Assembly: GCA_034440575.1 (NCBI GenBank)
Contig: JAOTOL010001525.1
Coordinates: 1,107,501 to 1,171,500 of the forward strand
DNA: 64,000 nt
Reading direction: 5' to 3'
Source: Imbricaverruca yamaguchii
Taxonomy: Eukaryota > Arthropoda > Thecostraca > Neoverrucidae
Part shown: positions 21,556 through 32,395 of the stretch, piece after piece
Numbering within the stretch: position 1 is the first letter of the stretch
Layout of the letters: each line of letters opens with the position of its first letter
Position numbers and translations under genes: made by a program
The notes under the pieces: model-generated
Seen by the model: only the letters and a program-made list of their open reading frames with translations
Told to the model about the DNA's origin: nothing
Database searches by the model: none

Positions 21556-23475
21556 TGTAGCAAATGCGGATAATTCGCATGTTTTGGTCGATTCAATGCT
21601 ACCATATGATATGGGTATTATCACTGTTCTACGTATTATGCCGGCACGAAAAGACGTCCGTGAAGTTGGCAGGAGTTCGATATTCACATTCAGCAGAAAT
21701 AGACGACCCCTTCGATTTCGCCCAAACTCGGTGAGACGGTAGTACCAAGGTCCCTGACCCAGCAGGCAGACGCGTTCCACGGGGCATCGAATGGTTTGAC
21801 CGCCAGAGGTCAACATAGGTCAACAATCAAATAATGCCGGAATGCCTAGGATATATAGCGCATTCGATTCGCAACGACACGCTGATTCCGACACTGCTAT
21901 TATTTACTCCGTAGCACAAACGGTTAATGAGTTATAACCAATTATGTAACTATATTACTCACAGCATTGCTTCCCACACATTCCCATGCATTATTCACTT
22001 TCCCATTCAGGAAATGTGTATGCAATACACATAGTCGTAACGCCAATAACGTGGGCAGTCCAGCGGTGGCACTAGAATCATTGGCGTCCGATTAATTCCG
22101 GAGATATATCAAAATATGTCCCGATAAAATCAGTTTTCGACCTAATGGTTAATTTCCCATAGGGTTTAGCATGGGACCCGGCGGAACTGGAAATCGCGAC
22201 CCCTTCAATTTCTTTTAAAATCGCCACGAACATATGTGGTGCAAAAACACGTCGACAACTCACGCCGTTTCCCGGGGCATCGAAAGATGTGACCTACAGA
22301 GGTCAACGAGTTCCAGTTCGATATTCGACTTTGACCAATATGTGAGGATAGAGCATGTGACTGTCATTACTTGGCATGCTCAAGTCGTAGTGGAAGAAAG
22401 CAAATTAAATACGCTTCAAATCTAACTCGAACTTGAAACGTTCAATGAGACATGTGACCTTGGCAGGTCACAGGTCATGTCAGGTCAAGCCGTTCACATG
22501 ATGGAATATGTACAAAAGACACAACGTTTTAACACCAGTAACATGGACAGTCCAACGGTGGCACTAGAATCATTGGCGTCCGATTAATTCCGGAGATATA
22601 TCAAAATATGTCCCGATAAAATCAGTTTTCGACCTAATGGTTAATTTCCCATAGGGTTTAGCATGGGACCCGGGGGAACTGGAAATCGCGACCCCTTCAA
22701 CTTCTTTTAAAATCGCCACGAACATATGTGGTGCAAAAACACGTCGACAACTCACGCCGTTTCCCGGGGCATCGAAAGATGTGACCTACAGAGGTCAACG
22801 AGTTCCAGTTCGATATTCGACTTTGACCTATATGTGAGGATGGAGCATGTGACTGTCATTACTTGGCATGCTCAAGTCGTAGTGGAAGAAAGCAAATTAA
22901 ATACGCTTCAAATCTAACTCGAACTTGAAACGTTCAATGAGACATGTGACCTTGGCAGGTCAGAGGTCATGTCAGGTCAAGCCGTTCACATGATGGAATA
23001 TCTACAAAAGACACAACGTTTTAACACGAGTAACATGGACAGTCCAACGGTGGCACTAGAATCATTGGCGTCCGATTAATTCCGGAGATATATCAAAATA
23101 TGTCCCGATAAAATCAGTTTTCGACCTAATGGTTAATTTCCCATAGGGTTTAGCATGGGACCCGGCGGAACGGGAAATCGCGACCCCTTCAATTTCTTTT
23201 AAAATCGCCACAAACATATGTGGTGCAAAAACACGTCGACAACTCAAGCCGTTTCCCGGGGCATCGAAAGATGTGACCTACAGAGGTCAACGAGTTCCAG
23301 TTCGATATTCGACTTTGACCTATATGTGAGGATGGAGCATGTGACTGTCATTACTTGGCATGCTCAAGTCGTAGTGGAAGAAAGCAAATTAAATACGCTT
23401 CTAATCTAACTCGAACTTGAAACGTTCAATGAGACATGTGACCTTGGCAGGTCACAGGTCATGTCAGGTCACAGG
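21556..23475. repeat. 492-bp tandem repeat, three near-identical copies plus one diverged
   Basis: Copies start near 22048, 22540 and 23032, each 492 bp apart and almost identical. An older copy with the same order of motifs lies at 21556-22047 (for example 'cgaccccttc' followed by 'ggggcatcga' and 'agaggtcaac'). Each unit contains several AGGTCA/TGACCT half-sites and ends in a cluster 'gtgaccttggcaggtca'. The 61-codon minus ORF repeated in each copy has no family resemblance. It could be a satellite or an expanded mobile element. Confidence 0.93.
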
Positions 23476-23739
23476 TCTCAGTGACCTTGAAAGGTCACTG
23501 AGGTCACACGAAAGGTCACTGAGGTCGGACTCTTCAGATTCCCTTCAAAATTAGCACATCGGTAGTACTGAAAGCTCGGATCAACATGGGCATAAAAGCT
23601 AAGAGGGGCGTTCATAAACCGCTGACATGTATTTCGTGTCGTGAAAGATGGTCCCTGAGACGGACGGAGGGTTCCACGCCAGACGTAGATATAAGACATA
23701 AATACATACAAGATTAGTGTAACTATGAGCCAGAAGGGC
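23476..23739. other. AGGTCA-rich flank of the 492-bp repeat
   Basis: 23459-23530 is dominated by direct and inverted AGGTCA (for example 'cagtgaccttgaaaggtcac'). The rest is unassigned and may be the LINE 3' region. Confidence 0.5.
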
Positions 23740-24530
23740 CATTTTTGGTTGCACTCTGTGCACTCAACCAGTTGTCCACAAAATCTGTCGATCAGCCCTC
23801 CTTGTAGTACTGAAAAGCAAGCCCTCTATTCTTATAATAATTGTCTATGCTGTTTTAAAATATGTTCAATGTGCTGCTACTGACAATGGTTTCCGGGGCG
23901 GGGATGGCCGAGTGGTTAAGGTGTCGGGCTATGGGTACTAAAGGTCCCGGGTTCGACTCTAGCGCCGCTCAGGACATTTCCCAATCCCGCGGCCCACCGG
24001 CGAAACAGTGTGGGCGGCGCCATTAGCCGTGAATGTGCATAAAGTGTGTCGTGAACCAACCAATAAACAAACAGACAATGGTTTCTGGCAGCTGGTTCCA
24101 GTGTTCTACTACCCTGTTGGTGAAGAAAGTCTGTCTTAACCTTGTTCCTCTGTGCTTAACTTTAATTTTGAATTTATGACCTCTAATTGCATCATTTCTG
24201 TTAAATTAAAACATTTCCCCAAGATATCCCCTCTCCAGACCATGGACAAATTTAAAGACCTCGATGAGATCTCCTCTCAGCCTTCTTTATCTAAGTGAAA
24301 ACATATTCAATTTCTTCAATCTTTCCTCATATGCCAGGTTGCTTATACCATGAACCATTTTTGTAGCCCTCCTTTGTACTCTCTCTAAAAGCCAACAATC
24401 TTTTTCATTGCTAGGAGACCAAGCTTGGATGCAGTATTCCAAATGTGGCCTGGCATGTGCACAGTAAAGCTTCCTGATGACTTGCTCACTTCTGTATGAT
24501 ACATTCCTATTTATTGCCCTAATCATTAAA
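23740..24530 (-). mobile_element. CR1/L2-like LINE 3' part, interrupted by a SINE
   Basis: Minus-strand translation gives the end of a non-LTR retrotransposon ORF2: 'MIRAINRNVSYRSEQVIRKL', 'ARPHLEYCIQAWSP', 'LLERVQRRATKMVHG', 'LAYEERLKKLNMFSLR', then a stop, 'RRLRGDLIEVFKFVHGL' and 'WNQLPETIV'. The last motif continues as 'SSSTLNIFKTA' and a stop only after the SINE (23894-24073) and one copy of its duplication are removed. This is the usual C-terminus of CR1/L2 elements, with at least one internal stop. Confidence 0.88.
23882..24085 (+). mobile_element. tRNA-derived SINE nested in the LINE, 12-bp TSD
   Basis: The body (23894-24073) starts with a type 2 tRNA-like head: A box TGGCCGAGTGG and B box GGTTCGACTC, most like a tRNA-Ser/Leu. 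The cloverleaf is too eroded to be a working tRNA, because the T-stem does not pair. A ~90-bp unrelated body follows, then the tail 'gaaccaaccaataaacaaac'. Identical 'gacaatggtttc' flanks it at 23882-23893 and 24074-24085. Confidence 0.92.
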
Positions 24531-25900
24531 ATCCAATGGACCAATCCAATGGACCAATGCCGATCCAATGGCCGTGCAGTGCCATTGGATCGGCTTTGGC
24601 TTACGCTAATGGAGAGGGGCCCGGAGCTGACAGCGAGACTCATGTTGATGAAGAGGCCCCCTGGCTACAGAAACTGGGCAAAAGCAGATGGTTCCCCGTG
24701 CTACTTAAAGGACTTTTATGTCCATGTAGAGGCTCCGATTGTTAAAGGCAGTGACGCATCCAAGGGGTGGAGGGGAAACCACCCCCCCTGGTGAGTGCGA
24801 TTGGGCCGTATAGGCGGCCGCCTTCAGGAGTCCGCAAGGACCCCTGAAGGCGTGTAGATTCCCCATGGTCTGGCGATTACTGTGAGGAATGCTGCAGGCT
24901 AGCCTCAGAGCATAGCATGTGGTGGAAAGCGAAGAAAGCTGTCAAAAAAAATTGGAACGTCCCCTAGCAGCTTGAGAGAGCACCTGCTGGCTTCTATACC
25001 ACCTAAGAGCTAAGGAGAGTAGATGAGACTAACGATGGTTGCGAGGAATGCTGAAAGCCCAGCTATGAGGACCTCATAGCTAGAAAAACCCTGAAGCTAG
25101 AAAGACTGTAAAGGACTGAGAGTGGCCCCAAATAGCTGGACAGGGCACCGTACGATTGCAAATGTTCACTGAGCGCTAGAGAGGATTGGACTGGACTTGG
25201 ATGTCGAAGACTCTTGGAAGGGGTCCCGATGAAAGGAACATGGTCCCTGAGATCTAAAAAGAGTTCTTAGCCTTGTATGTGAGGAATCCCGAGGGCTAAT
25301 TTCAGAGCGAAAATGTCCTTGATAGCCCAAAAGGCTGCCAAGGGCTCTTAGAAATTGTGAGGCCTGTCTCGGAGCCACAGGATGCCTCTGAAAGCTAGAC
25401 AAGCTTGTCGAGGAATTGGGATGGACTTACCGACGGATGAATAGGGGGTCCCTGAGAGCCCGATATGACTGACCTGTGATGTCCCTGTGCTTTCTGATGG
25501 GCACCGGAGGGATCAAAGCCCCTTGAGAGCTAAGGGAGTCCCCGAGAACTGGCGCTGGACGCGAGTACTGCCAAGTACTGCCAATGGCGAGACTCAAAGC
25601 TAAGATGTCCTTGAGAGCCATTCATGCTGCCAATAACTGGGAAGATCAGAGGGTCATGAGGGTGTGGAGGATCAGAGTGTCAGAGAGGTCTGCCTGCATG
25701 AAAACCCTGAACTAGGAGGAAGAAAACAGGCCTTAATATGAAAATAATATCAGCCATTTACACATATTTCTATGTACATGCATATATCTTTAGGGGCCCC
25801 TTGAAAGCAATGTCTGAAATCCGAAGTTTCGGGAAAGTGGCCGGAGCTATAAGTAGGTAGGGGCCCTTTTCAGACGTCCCCCTCCCTGGATCAAATCCTG
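24531..25900. other. Low-copy degenerate repeat region
   Basis: 24531-24600 repeats 'ccaatggacc' and 'gatccaatgg' in both orientations. From about 24960 to 25630 the motif 'gagagctaa' or 'gagagccc' returns every 50-70 bp among 'ccctgag' and 'ggaatg' segments, suggesting a very old tandem array. No coding signal. Confidence 0.4.
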
Positions 25901-26169
25901 GTTACCCACCGGAGACAGCGCGGGCTCTATATGGCACCCAGCGGCACCCCTTTTCAACAGGCTGGCCGGCTGCCGCCGACTGTGATCCGTGTCGAGTACA
26001 GCCAGGCTGATGACGAAGCCGTACGCCGGCGCGGTACCAGACTACACATAAGCAGCAGCCGCCGGCGGCCGGCGCTGGGCTTTGTGCCGGTACTGGGCTG
26101 TGGCCACTGGACAGGCCCCGGACTGCAGGCGGGGACAGCTGGCGATGGCTGGAGCAGCGCGATCGACAC

Positions 26170-26871
26170 AGGAGCAAATTGCAGGCGCTTGGGGCGCGGC
26201 GACATCGCCGGCGACGCCATGAACACAGGAATTAGGATGCGACAGACACTGTGAGGCGACGGCGACACTGTACGGGTAGCCGCCCGGCGATGGCATACCA
26301 CCCGCGTCACCGTTCTCGGTGCTCATACTCAGCAGGTGCGCCACGGGCTCACAGCGCATCTGCTCGGCGCTCCAGCCGCGCACCGCGGCGAGTCATCCTG
26401 GATGCGCGGCAGCGTCGGCGTGTGCGATGGCTCCTCGATGCTCGCGCGCCCCAGTGAGAACACGTTATCTACAGCGTTCCATCTGAACGGTACAACTTCT
26501 GGACGAACCCTCTCTTGTATGTTGCGGGTCCTGGAGCCAAACGAGCTTCGCCTTCTTGGCTAGATTCCTGTCCGCCGCTGGGTGTGGATCGAACGACGCA
26601 GTTCCCGCACCGTTGATGTTGATGGTCAGTCTGCCGTTCACCGTCTCGTACTCATGCGGTGCACTGACTTGATGCTGTTAAAGCATGAGATTGCTGGCTC
26701 GGTAGCCGTGCTGTGCGGTATGACCCATATGGAGGCAGGCAGCAGCCGCTTCAGCACGCCTGTAACCCCGCCCTGCACCGCCACCAGCTCTGCACCTGCC
26801 TTTTCGTGTTCCCGCTTAGAGAGCTTGATGGTAGGCCACTAGTCGCGGACATTGCTGCTGAACCGAGCCAT
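26170..26871 (-). pseudogene. Possible decayed protein-coding gene, family unknown
   Basis: Minus-strand frames hold protein-like pieces in succession but in different frames. From the ATG at 26871: MARFSSNVRD, an in-frame stop at 26841-26839, then WPTIKLSKREHEKAGAELVA and GVTGVLKRLLP. After a frame change: HEYETVNGRLTININGAG and NLAKKAKLVWLQDP. After another: VRPEVVPFRWNAVDNVFSLG, then ASIEEPSHTPTLPRIQDD. A last one near 26310 contains MSTENGDAGGMPSPGGYPYS. The shared strand, order and GC3-rich codons suggest one broken gene rather than chance. I cannot name the family. Short introns or sequencing errors are alternatives to decay. Confidence 0.38.
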
Positions 26872-27120
26872 GCTGTCCTCGTTAAGCAGGCTGTTTGGGG
26901 GGCATGACCAAGATGCCCCATGGATCTACCAGTGCAACTTGTTCGCAGCTATTGGTTGAAGCCACTTTCAATTTTGTGCGCCTGGTGTCGCCTGTGGGAG
27001 AAAATACCGACCAACATTTCACCATGTTGCACACCTTGCCTTTTACCAAGGCACATATCGAGCTTCATCTGTTTCTTCGTTTTAGTAACATTGAAGAAAA
27101 GGCTGCAAATTAATATAGCT

Positions 27121-27526
27121 CTCGTCACTCGTGACATGCGGACTTGCTTGCGTCAGCCCGCCCTTGTGTGTTGTGCGTACACGTCTAATAAACCATTTTT
27201 TTGTGATACCACAGTTGATAGATCCAATTGCTGGATTTCAAACATGCATTTTTCACAGAAACATGTCACATTTGAGCCCTCCTCATCGCTTTGACGTCAG
27301 GATGCGTGCAATTCACGTTAGTATGCTACCATTTTTCTTCTGGAAAAAATATACCGTTCCGAGGAAAATAATCACTTCCTTTGTCCGAACTATAATGCTG
27401 TTTTCTTTAGTTCTTCTCTGCATTGAAACTCCCTTCGACTAGGTGGAATTTTTCGCTCACTAGGTGGGATTTCACGGAACCATGTGGGACACATCCCACC
27501 TAGTTAACATGTTACAGGAGGCCCTG
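27121..27526 (+). mobile_element. Dispersed ~400-bp repeat, copy A
   Basis: Collinear with 44499-44897: both start 'ctcgtcactc', share 'aacatgcattttt', 'ttgagcc', 'accgttc' and 'gactaggt' landmarks, and end in a hairpin (here gtggga/tcccac) plus 'ctag' and 'ggccctg'. No ORF. Same orientation as copy B. Class unknown. Confidence 0.7.
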
Positions 27527-27986
27527 TCTGGGGTGGTGTCAGAGATGACTCGCCTTGGTTCTGCATCAGTCTACATTGGCCTTATATGCCATTTTTGTTC
27601 ATACGTGGGCATAAAAGCATGTTGCTATTGTAGCCTAATCACCGAAGCAGGAAAATCCAATTCAGAATGTCGAGATAGAAAACATGGTTTCTTTGATGAC
27701 ACGTGATAGCAAGCGGCATAAGATGACCTGTGATTTTGTGGGCGATGTGTATAATTGATGGTTAGGGGGTGCTTGTAACTTAAGAGTAGTGTTCCTTTGC
27801 ATTGATGTGCATTGCTTGCTATTCGTCTCGAGTTACCTAAAGCATCAACAAGGGGCATTAAGCGTTCCTTGTTGAGGGCGTTAAGCGCCCTCATCATTAT
27901 TGAATTAAGGTTTGAAAAGTGAGGAGATTGGCCGAGTCGAATCCGATCAGATTTGCCCATACGTGAATGCTGAAGAGTAGACTCAC
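27527..27986. other. Unassigned
   Basis: No supported feature between the dispersed repeat and the 55-bp triplet. Confidence 0.5.
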
Positions 27987-28127
27987 TTGAGCTCTCGCTG
28001 GTGACTATCATGCGGTGCTGGGAGCAGAAGAGTAGACCTACTTGAGCCTTCGCTGGTGACTATCATGCGGTGCTGGAAGCAGAAGAGTATACTCACTTGA
28101 GCCCTCGCTGGTGACTGCCATGTGGTG
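27987..28127 (-). repeat. 55-bp triplet of complete exon-like units
   Basis: On the minus strand three 31-bp segments (28097-28127, 28042-28072, 27987-28017) each follow an AG (ctcacag, cttccag, ctcccag) and each end at GT (GTGAGT, GTAGGT, GTGAGT). The segments all read like CACCGCATGATAGTCACC followed by AGCGA and GGCTCAA, with few differences. The 24-bp spacers are pyrimidine-rich and run GT to AG. Whether they are spliced is unknown. Confidence 0.75.
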
Positions 28128-28608
28128 CTGTGAGCGCAATCACGTGATCTACGCTGACGTGATATTATCGAAGTTACCAGCTGGGCGAGCAGAAGGCTCT
28201 GTAAGATCCAGCAGAAGTGCACGGTGGTCTCTCCTCGGTGGAACTGGAGACCTCTTCCGGTGCAGTTGCGTCTTCCGGCGCTGGGCGGCGCGGCCGGAAC
28301 TGGTGATCACGACAGCAAAAGTGCGCGTCACCTGAGACCGCCGGCGGCGGTGAAACCTGTGGCCCGGGTCAGTAAGGTCAGGCGCCAACAGAACGCCGCG
28401 CCGCCAATCGCCACCGCGGCAGGCGTCGTATGGTCGACTAATTTGGCGCGGAATAGCCGCGAAACGGCGCCAGCTGAGGCGTCTCGTGTCAGTGCCACCG
28501 GATCAGGCTGCTAGAAACACAACAGGGCGCCTCGGCGAGCCCTTCAGTGGTCGGCTCTGGTGATGTCAACCCTTGTGCATTGTGATGCGTGCATGATCAT
28601 GTGCATAG
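28128..28608. other. GC-rich CpG-rich stretch
   Basis: 28190-28515 is GC-rich and CpG-rich with a 97-codon plus ORF (28224-28514) ending in a basic stretch VKPVARVSKVRRQQN. It has no recognised domain and could be an exon or a CpG island. Confidence 0.25.
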
Positions 28609-28842
28609 TCAAGGCACTGGGGTCACGGTCATCGCGCCTGTTCCGGCCATTGTGACATGTCAGGTCAGGGTACTGGGGCCACGGTCATCGCGCCTGTTCC
28701 GGCCATTGTGACATGTCAGGTCAGGGTACTGGGGTCACAGTCATCGCGCCTGTTCCGGCCATAGTGACACGTCAGGTCAGGGTGCCGGGATCACGATCAT
28801 CGTGTCTGTTCCGGCCATAGTGACACGTCAGGTCAGGGTACT
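28609..28842. repeat. 56-bp minisatellite, about 4 copies
   Basis: Unit: 'ggtcagggtactggggtcac', then 'ggtcatcgcgcctgttccgg', then 'ccattgtgacatgtca'. Each unit boundary makes an AGGTCA site. Confidence 0.93.
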
Positions 28843-28870
28843 GCAGCTTCCATAGAATCTGTTGTACGGT

Positions 28871-29141
28871 GGCTGGTCTGACGTCACCATCGTGTACCCT
28901 GCAGCTTCTGCGGCTGTGCCACGTGGCTGGTCTGACGTCACCGTCGTGTACCCTGCAGCTTCTGCGGCTGTGCCACGTGGCTGGTCTGACGTCACCATCG
29001 TGTACCCTGCAGCTTCTGCGGCTGTGCCACGTGGCTGGTCTGACGTCACTATCGTGTACCCTGCAGCTTCTGCGGCTGTGCCACGTGGCTGGTCTGACGT
29101 CACCATCGTGTACCCTGCAGCTTCTCCGGCTGTGCCATGTC
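28871..29141. repeat. 54-bp minisatellite, 5 copies, one CRE per unit
   Basis: Unit: 'ctggtctgacgtcaccatcg', then 'tgtaccctgcagcttctgcg', then 'gctgtgccacgtgg'. Each copy has a perfect palindromic TGACGTCA (one copy reads TGACGTCACT) and a CACGTGG E-box/G-box-like site. Confidence 0.95.
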
Positions 29142-29270
29142 TGATGACAGCTAGCTGTGCATCATGTGGTGCAGCGAGTCGCGAGACCAGACATGGCTGG
29201 TGCACAGCTTAGCTCGGCTGAGGATACGGGCACTAAGTGACCTACCATGGCCGATGCACGCTAAAACCCT

Positions 29271-29456
<186 letters not shown>

Positions 29457-30569
29457 CGGCTGAGGATAACAACAGTGGGACGAGGTCATATCAGACATTA
29501 TTTATAGAGAAGGTTGGGGTCCAAGTGTTCCGAGGCCCCTACTTTCTTGCTTCACTGTGGTGCACCGAGGAAAAATTTAACTTTCTGAAGGAAGTGGACT
29601 AGTAAAGTCAACAGGCGCCCCTGACGAAAAGCAAATAGTAATTATAGGATCCCTCCCACACGCATCCGACACATTGCAGGTCAGTTAACTCATCGGACTG
29701 CTCATGATGCACCGAATTGAGAGGTAATGCGCTCCGAAACTTTCAAATGCCCTTTTACTGGCTCACTGCACCTAATTGGTAGCTCAGGCTACCTATTGGA
29801 TGGCTATGGTTTGGTTCCGAAATATCAGGGATGTCTTCATGGATTAGAGTGCCTTTCAACAAAGTCGAATTCCCTTGCTACTATTGAAAGTTCTCCTTGC
29901 TAGCATTATAGCTTCGTAAGTCGAGGTACCCTCATAAAACCTAACAATTTCAACAGTTCAGGTGTTCGAGAAGCGAGGGGGTTGTTGCAATGCTCCCCTC
30001 TCTTTTGTATGACCAAGAAGTCCATCATCATCTCATTTTAGATTATTTCACTGAAAATATCGAGTTATCACCAAGTCCATTTTGGACTCTAACACTCCAC
30101 GTGTCCACTAGTACCATTGATGCATGCTTCCGCCCTACAATTATAGAAGAGAAGCTTGCGCGCTGCGCAGTTCAGAACAGCACTGCAACTTGATTACACA
30201 ATTTGACTTACCTCACCAGCTATTTCATTAGTGGTAGCAGCATTGTGATTTCTTTGCACTGTCGGGACGCGCACAATGCCGGCGATCTCTGCATGCTCCA
30301 GCTTCAAGACCGTAGACAGTCATTTTACTTCTCGTAATATAGACAAGTGCCGGAGATTGAACGGCACACAACCCAGGGAACGACGCGCAACCCGCGCGCG
30401 CTGGGCCGAAGCCTGTGGCAATTTTCCGCCTCAGCACAGATCATGTTCTCGTCACTGCGCCCACGCCTGCCGCACTCTGCAACACTGCAACACTGCACCA
30501 GCCAACTGACCGCCGTTTTCCGGCCGCCGCGGCGGCCGTGGTGTCACGGGCCGGCGAGCGTCTTCTCAG
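29457..30569. other. Intergenic, GC-rich toward its end
   Basis: Nothing recognised to about 30260. From 30260 to 31000 the DNA is GC- and CpG-rich, possibly a promoter or CpG island. Confidence 0.4.
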
Positions 30570-30681
30570 GCGACGCCGATTTCGTCCGAAGCGCGCGGTT
30601 GGGAAACGCAAATCGGCTGTCCGCTGCGCCCGCTCTCTCGAGGAGCTCGAGACGCGACTGCGAGACGTGACACCCGACTGA
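30570..30681 (+). CDS. Candidate terminal exon, unknown gene
   Basis: After a fair acceptor (gcgtcttctcag) a frame of 36 codons reads a highly basic RRRFRPKRAVGKRKSAVRCA, then SLEELETRLRDVTPD and a TGA stop. The second part looks like a short amphipathic helix. The codons are GC3-rich like the sure genes of this window. No upstream exon was identified and I do not recognise the protein. It could be chance in GC-rich DNA. Confidence 0.28.
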
Positions 30682-31224
30682 GTTAGCCCTAACTGAGGCG
30701 CGCTACTGCGCGTGTAACGACCAGAACGCCGTGCAGGCACGCGATTCCCTAGAGGCACGACATCACGGCGTGCGGACGACACTACACACCGCCGGGGAAA
30801 ATCGTCCCGGAAATGCCGTCGGTGTTGATAGCAGGCATCATGTCCTACCTGTCCGTGGGTGCCGAGGTACCAGCGGTGATGCACGGCACATGCGGTAGCC
30901 CGTGGTGGTGGTGACCGGGCACCGTTGATAGTGCGTGGCACGCGCAATAGTCGGTAGCCCTTCGACCTATGGATGTGTTCCGACCCAGATGACCACGAGT
31001 TACAGGTCAAATCGGCAGCTGGACTTGGATTGAGATCTACCTCACATAGACCCAGGCTACAGGCGGTGGATGCCTACAATAGACAGAAAGGTTAGTACTC
31101 TATCTGAGTAGTTACAGTCAACACCTTATTAATTTATAAAAGCAATATTGTCACAGATGTTAGTGTTGTTTCTACCGCTTAGCTGGTGCATCCTAGCCTA
31201 ACCCAGCGCTCTCACCGAGAGGTT
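30682..31224. other. Unassigned GC-rich DNA
   Basis: No convincing ORF on either strand; the 189-codon minus ORF overlapping it is arginine-rich noise. Confidence 0.45.
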
Positions 31225-31530
31225 TCAACTTGTCCTCAGATGCTTCGATCAGTCTGAATGCTCAGGTTAGTCTTTGGATGCTCCGATTAGTCTTTGTATG
31301 CTCCGGTTAATCTATGGATTCTCCAATTAATCTTTCGATGCTTCGATTACATAGTCTCTGAATGAATCGATCTGTCATCGGACGTCTCGATTAGTCTTTG
31401 ATGCTCCGCTCGGTCGTCGGCAGCTTCAATCTCGGGTGCTCCGATCAGTGCTAAGCTTCTCTAGTTATTCCTCGGATTCTTCGACCAGCCCTCGACCACT
31501 CCAATTATTATCCTGATCCTTCGATCATCT
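31225..31530. repeat. Degenerate ~20-bp array
   Basis: Loose copies of 'gatgctccgattagtctttg' follow one another with many substitutions and small indels, giving an old array. Confidence 0.7.
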
Positions 31531-31879
31531 ATCAAGAAAGTCAAACCGAGGAAGCATTTCATTGTGGAAAGTAATCCGTCTTTCTGAGGAGCCAATTCGC
31601 CCGCGCTGACGGGGTGTTAACATCGCACCTGTGGCTCGCGACGTGTAGAAAACTGCACACTCGATCGCCGTGCTGTGCCAACTTGGCACGGTGGCATGCA
31701 TCGTGCCGATGTCATGCAGCGTGCCGGGTGTCCGTGAGAGTCGATAGGAGACTAGGGTGAAACTGACGCACGTCTTCCGTATAGAAGCGGCGCAGTTCTA
31801 GCCTGGTGATGGCTGATGAAGAGACACTCAGGAAAGAGAATCCGGCGAAACATCAGTGGTCGGAGTCCGGGTTGTGCCC
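31531..31879. other. Unassigned
   Basis: Contains a short local duplication around 'gtgccaacttggcacggtgg' (31674-31725), partly palindromic. No gene. Confidence 0.45.
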
Positions 31880-32245
31880 TCCGGCGGTCAGGGTGGGAGC
31901 AGTGGCCTCCGACAGTCAGGGTGGGAGCAGTGGCCTCCGACAGTCATAGTCAGAGCAGTGGCTTCTGACAGTCGGGGTGGGTGCAGTGGCCTCTGACGGT
32001 CAGAGTCAGATCAGTGGCCTCTGACGGTCAGGGTGGGAACAGTGGCCTCTGACGGCCAGGGTCAGAGTAGTGGCCTCTGACGGCCGGAGTCAGATCAGTG
32101 GCCTCTGACGGTCAGGGTCAGAGCAGTGGCCTCTGATGGTCAGAGTCAGATCAGTGGCTTCTGACGGTCAAGGTGGGAACAGTGGCTCCTGACAGTCATA
32201 GTCAGAACAGTGGCCTCTGACGGTCAATGTCAGAGCAGTGGCCTT
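31880..32245. repeat. 28-bp minisatellite, about 13 copies
   Basis: Unit: 'cagtggcctctgacggtcag' then 'ggtcagag', with variants gggtggga, agtcagat and acagtcat. Confidence 0.93.
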
Positions 32246-32395
32246 CGGCAGCCCTGTACCGCGTGATGACCCCGTACTGTGCGGACCGAGCAATTGACTG
32301 TCGAACGTAACGCCCCGGTAATTCCGGTCGCACCCGTTGTCGGCGTCCGCCAGCATTGCTGGAGACTCTGGCGTTGTCACTGCATCCGGAACATG
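32246..32395. other. Spacer between two arrays
   Basis: Unique sequence; nothing recognised. Confidence 0.5.

Noticed and set aside
23894..23969. Functional tRNA-Ser/Leu gene
   Set aside because: A and B boxes are good, but the T-stem and acceptor stem do not pair and the unit carries a SINE body, tail and target duplication.
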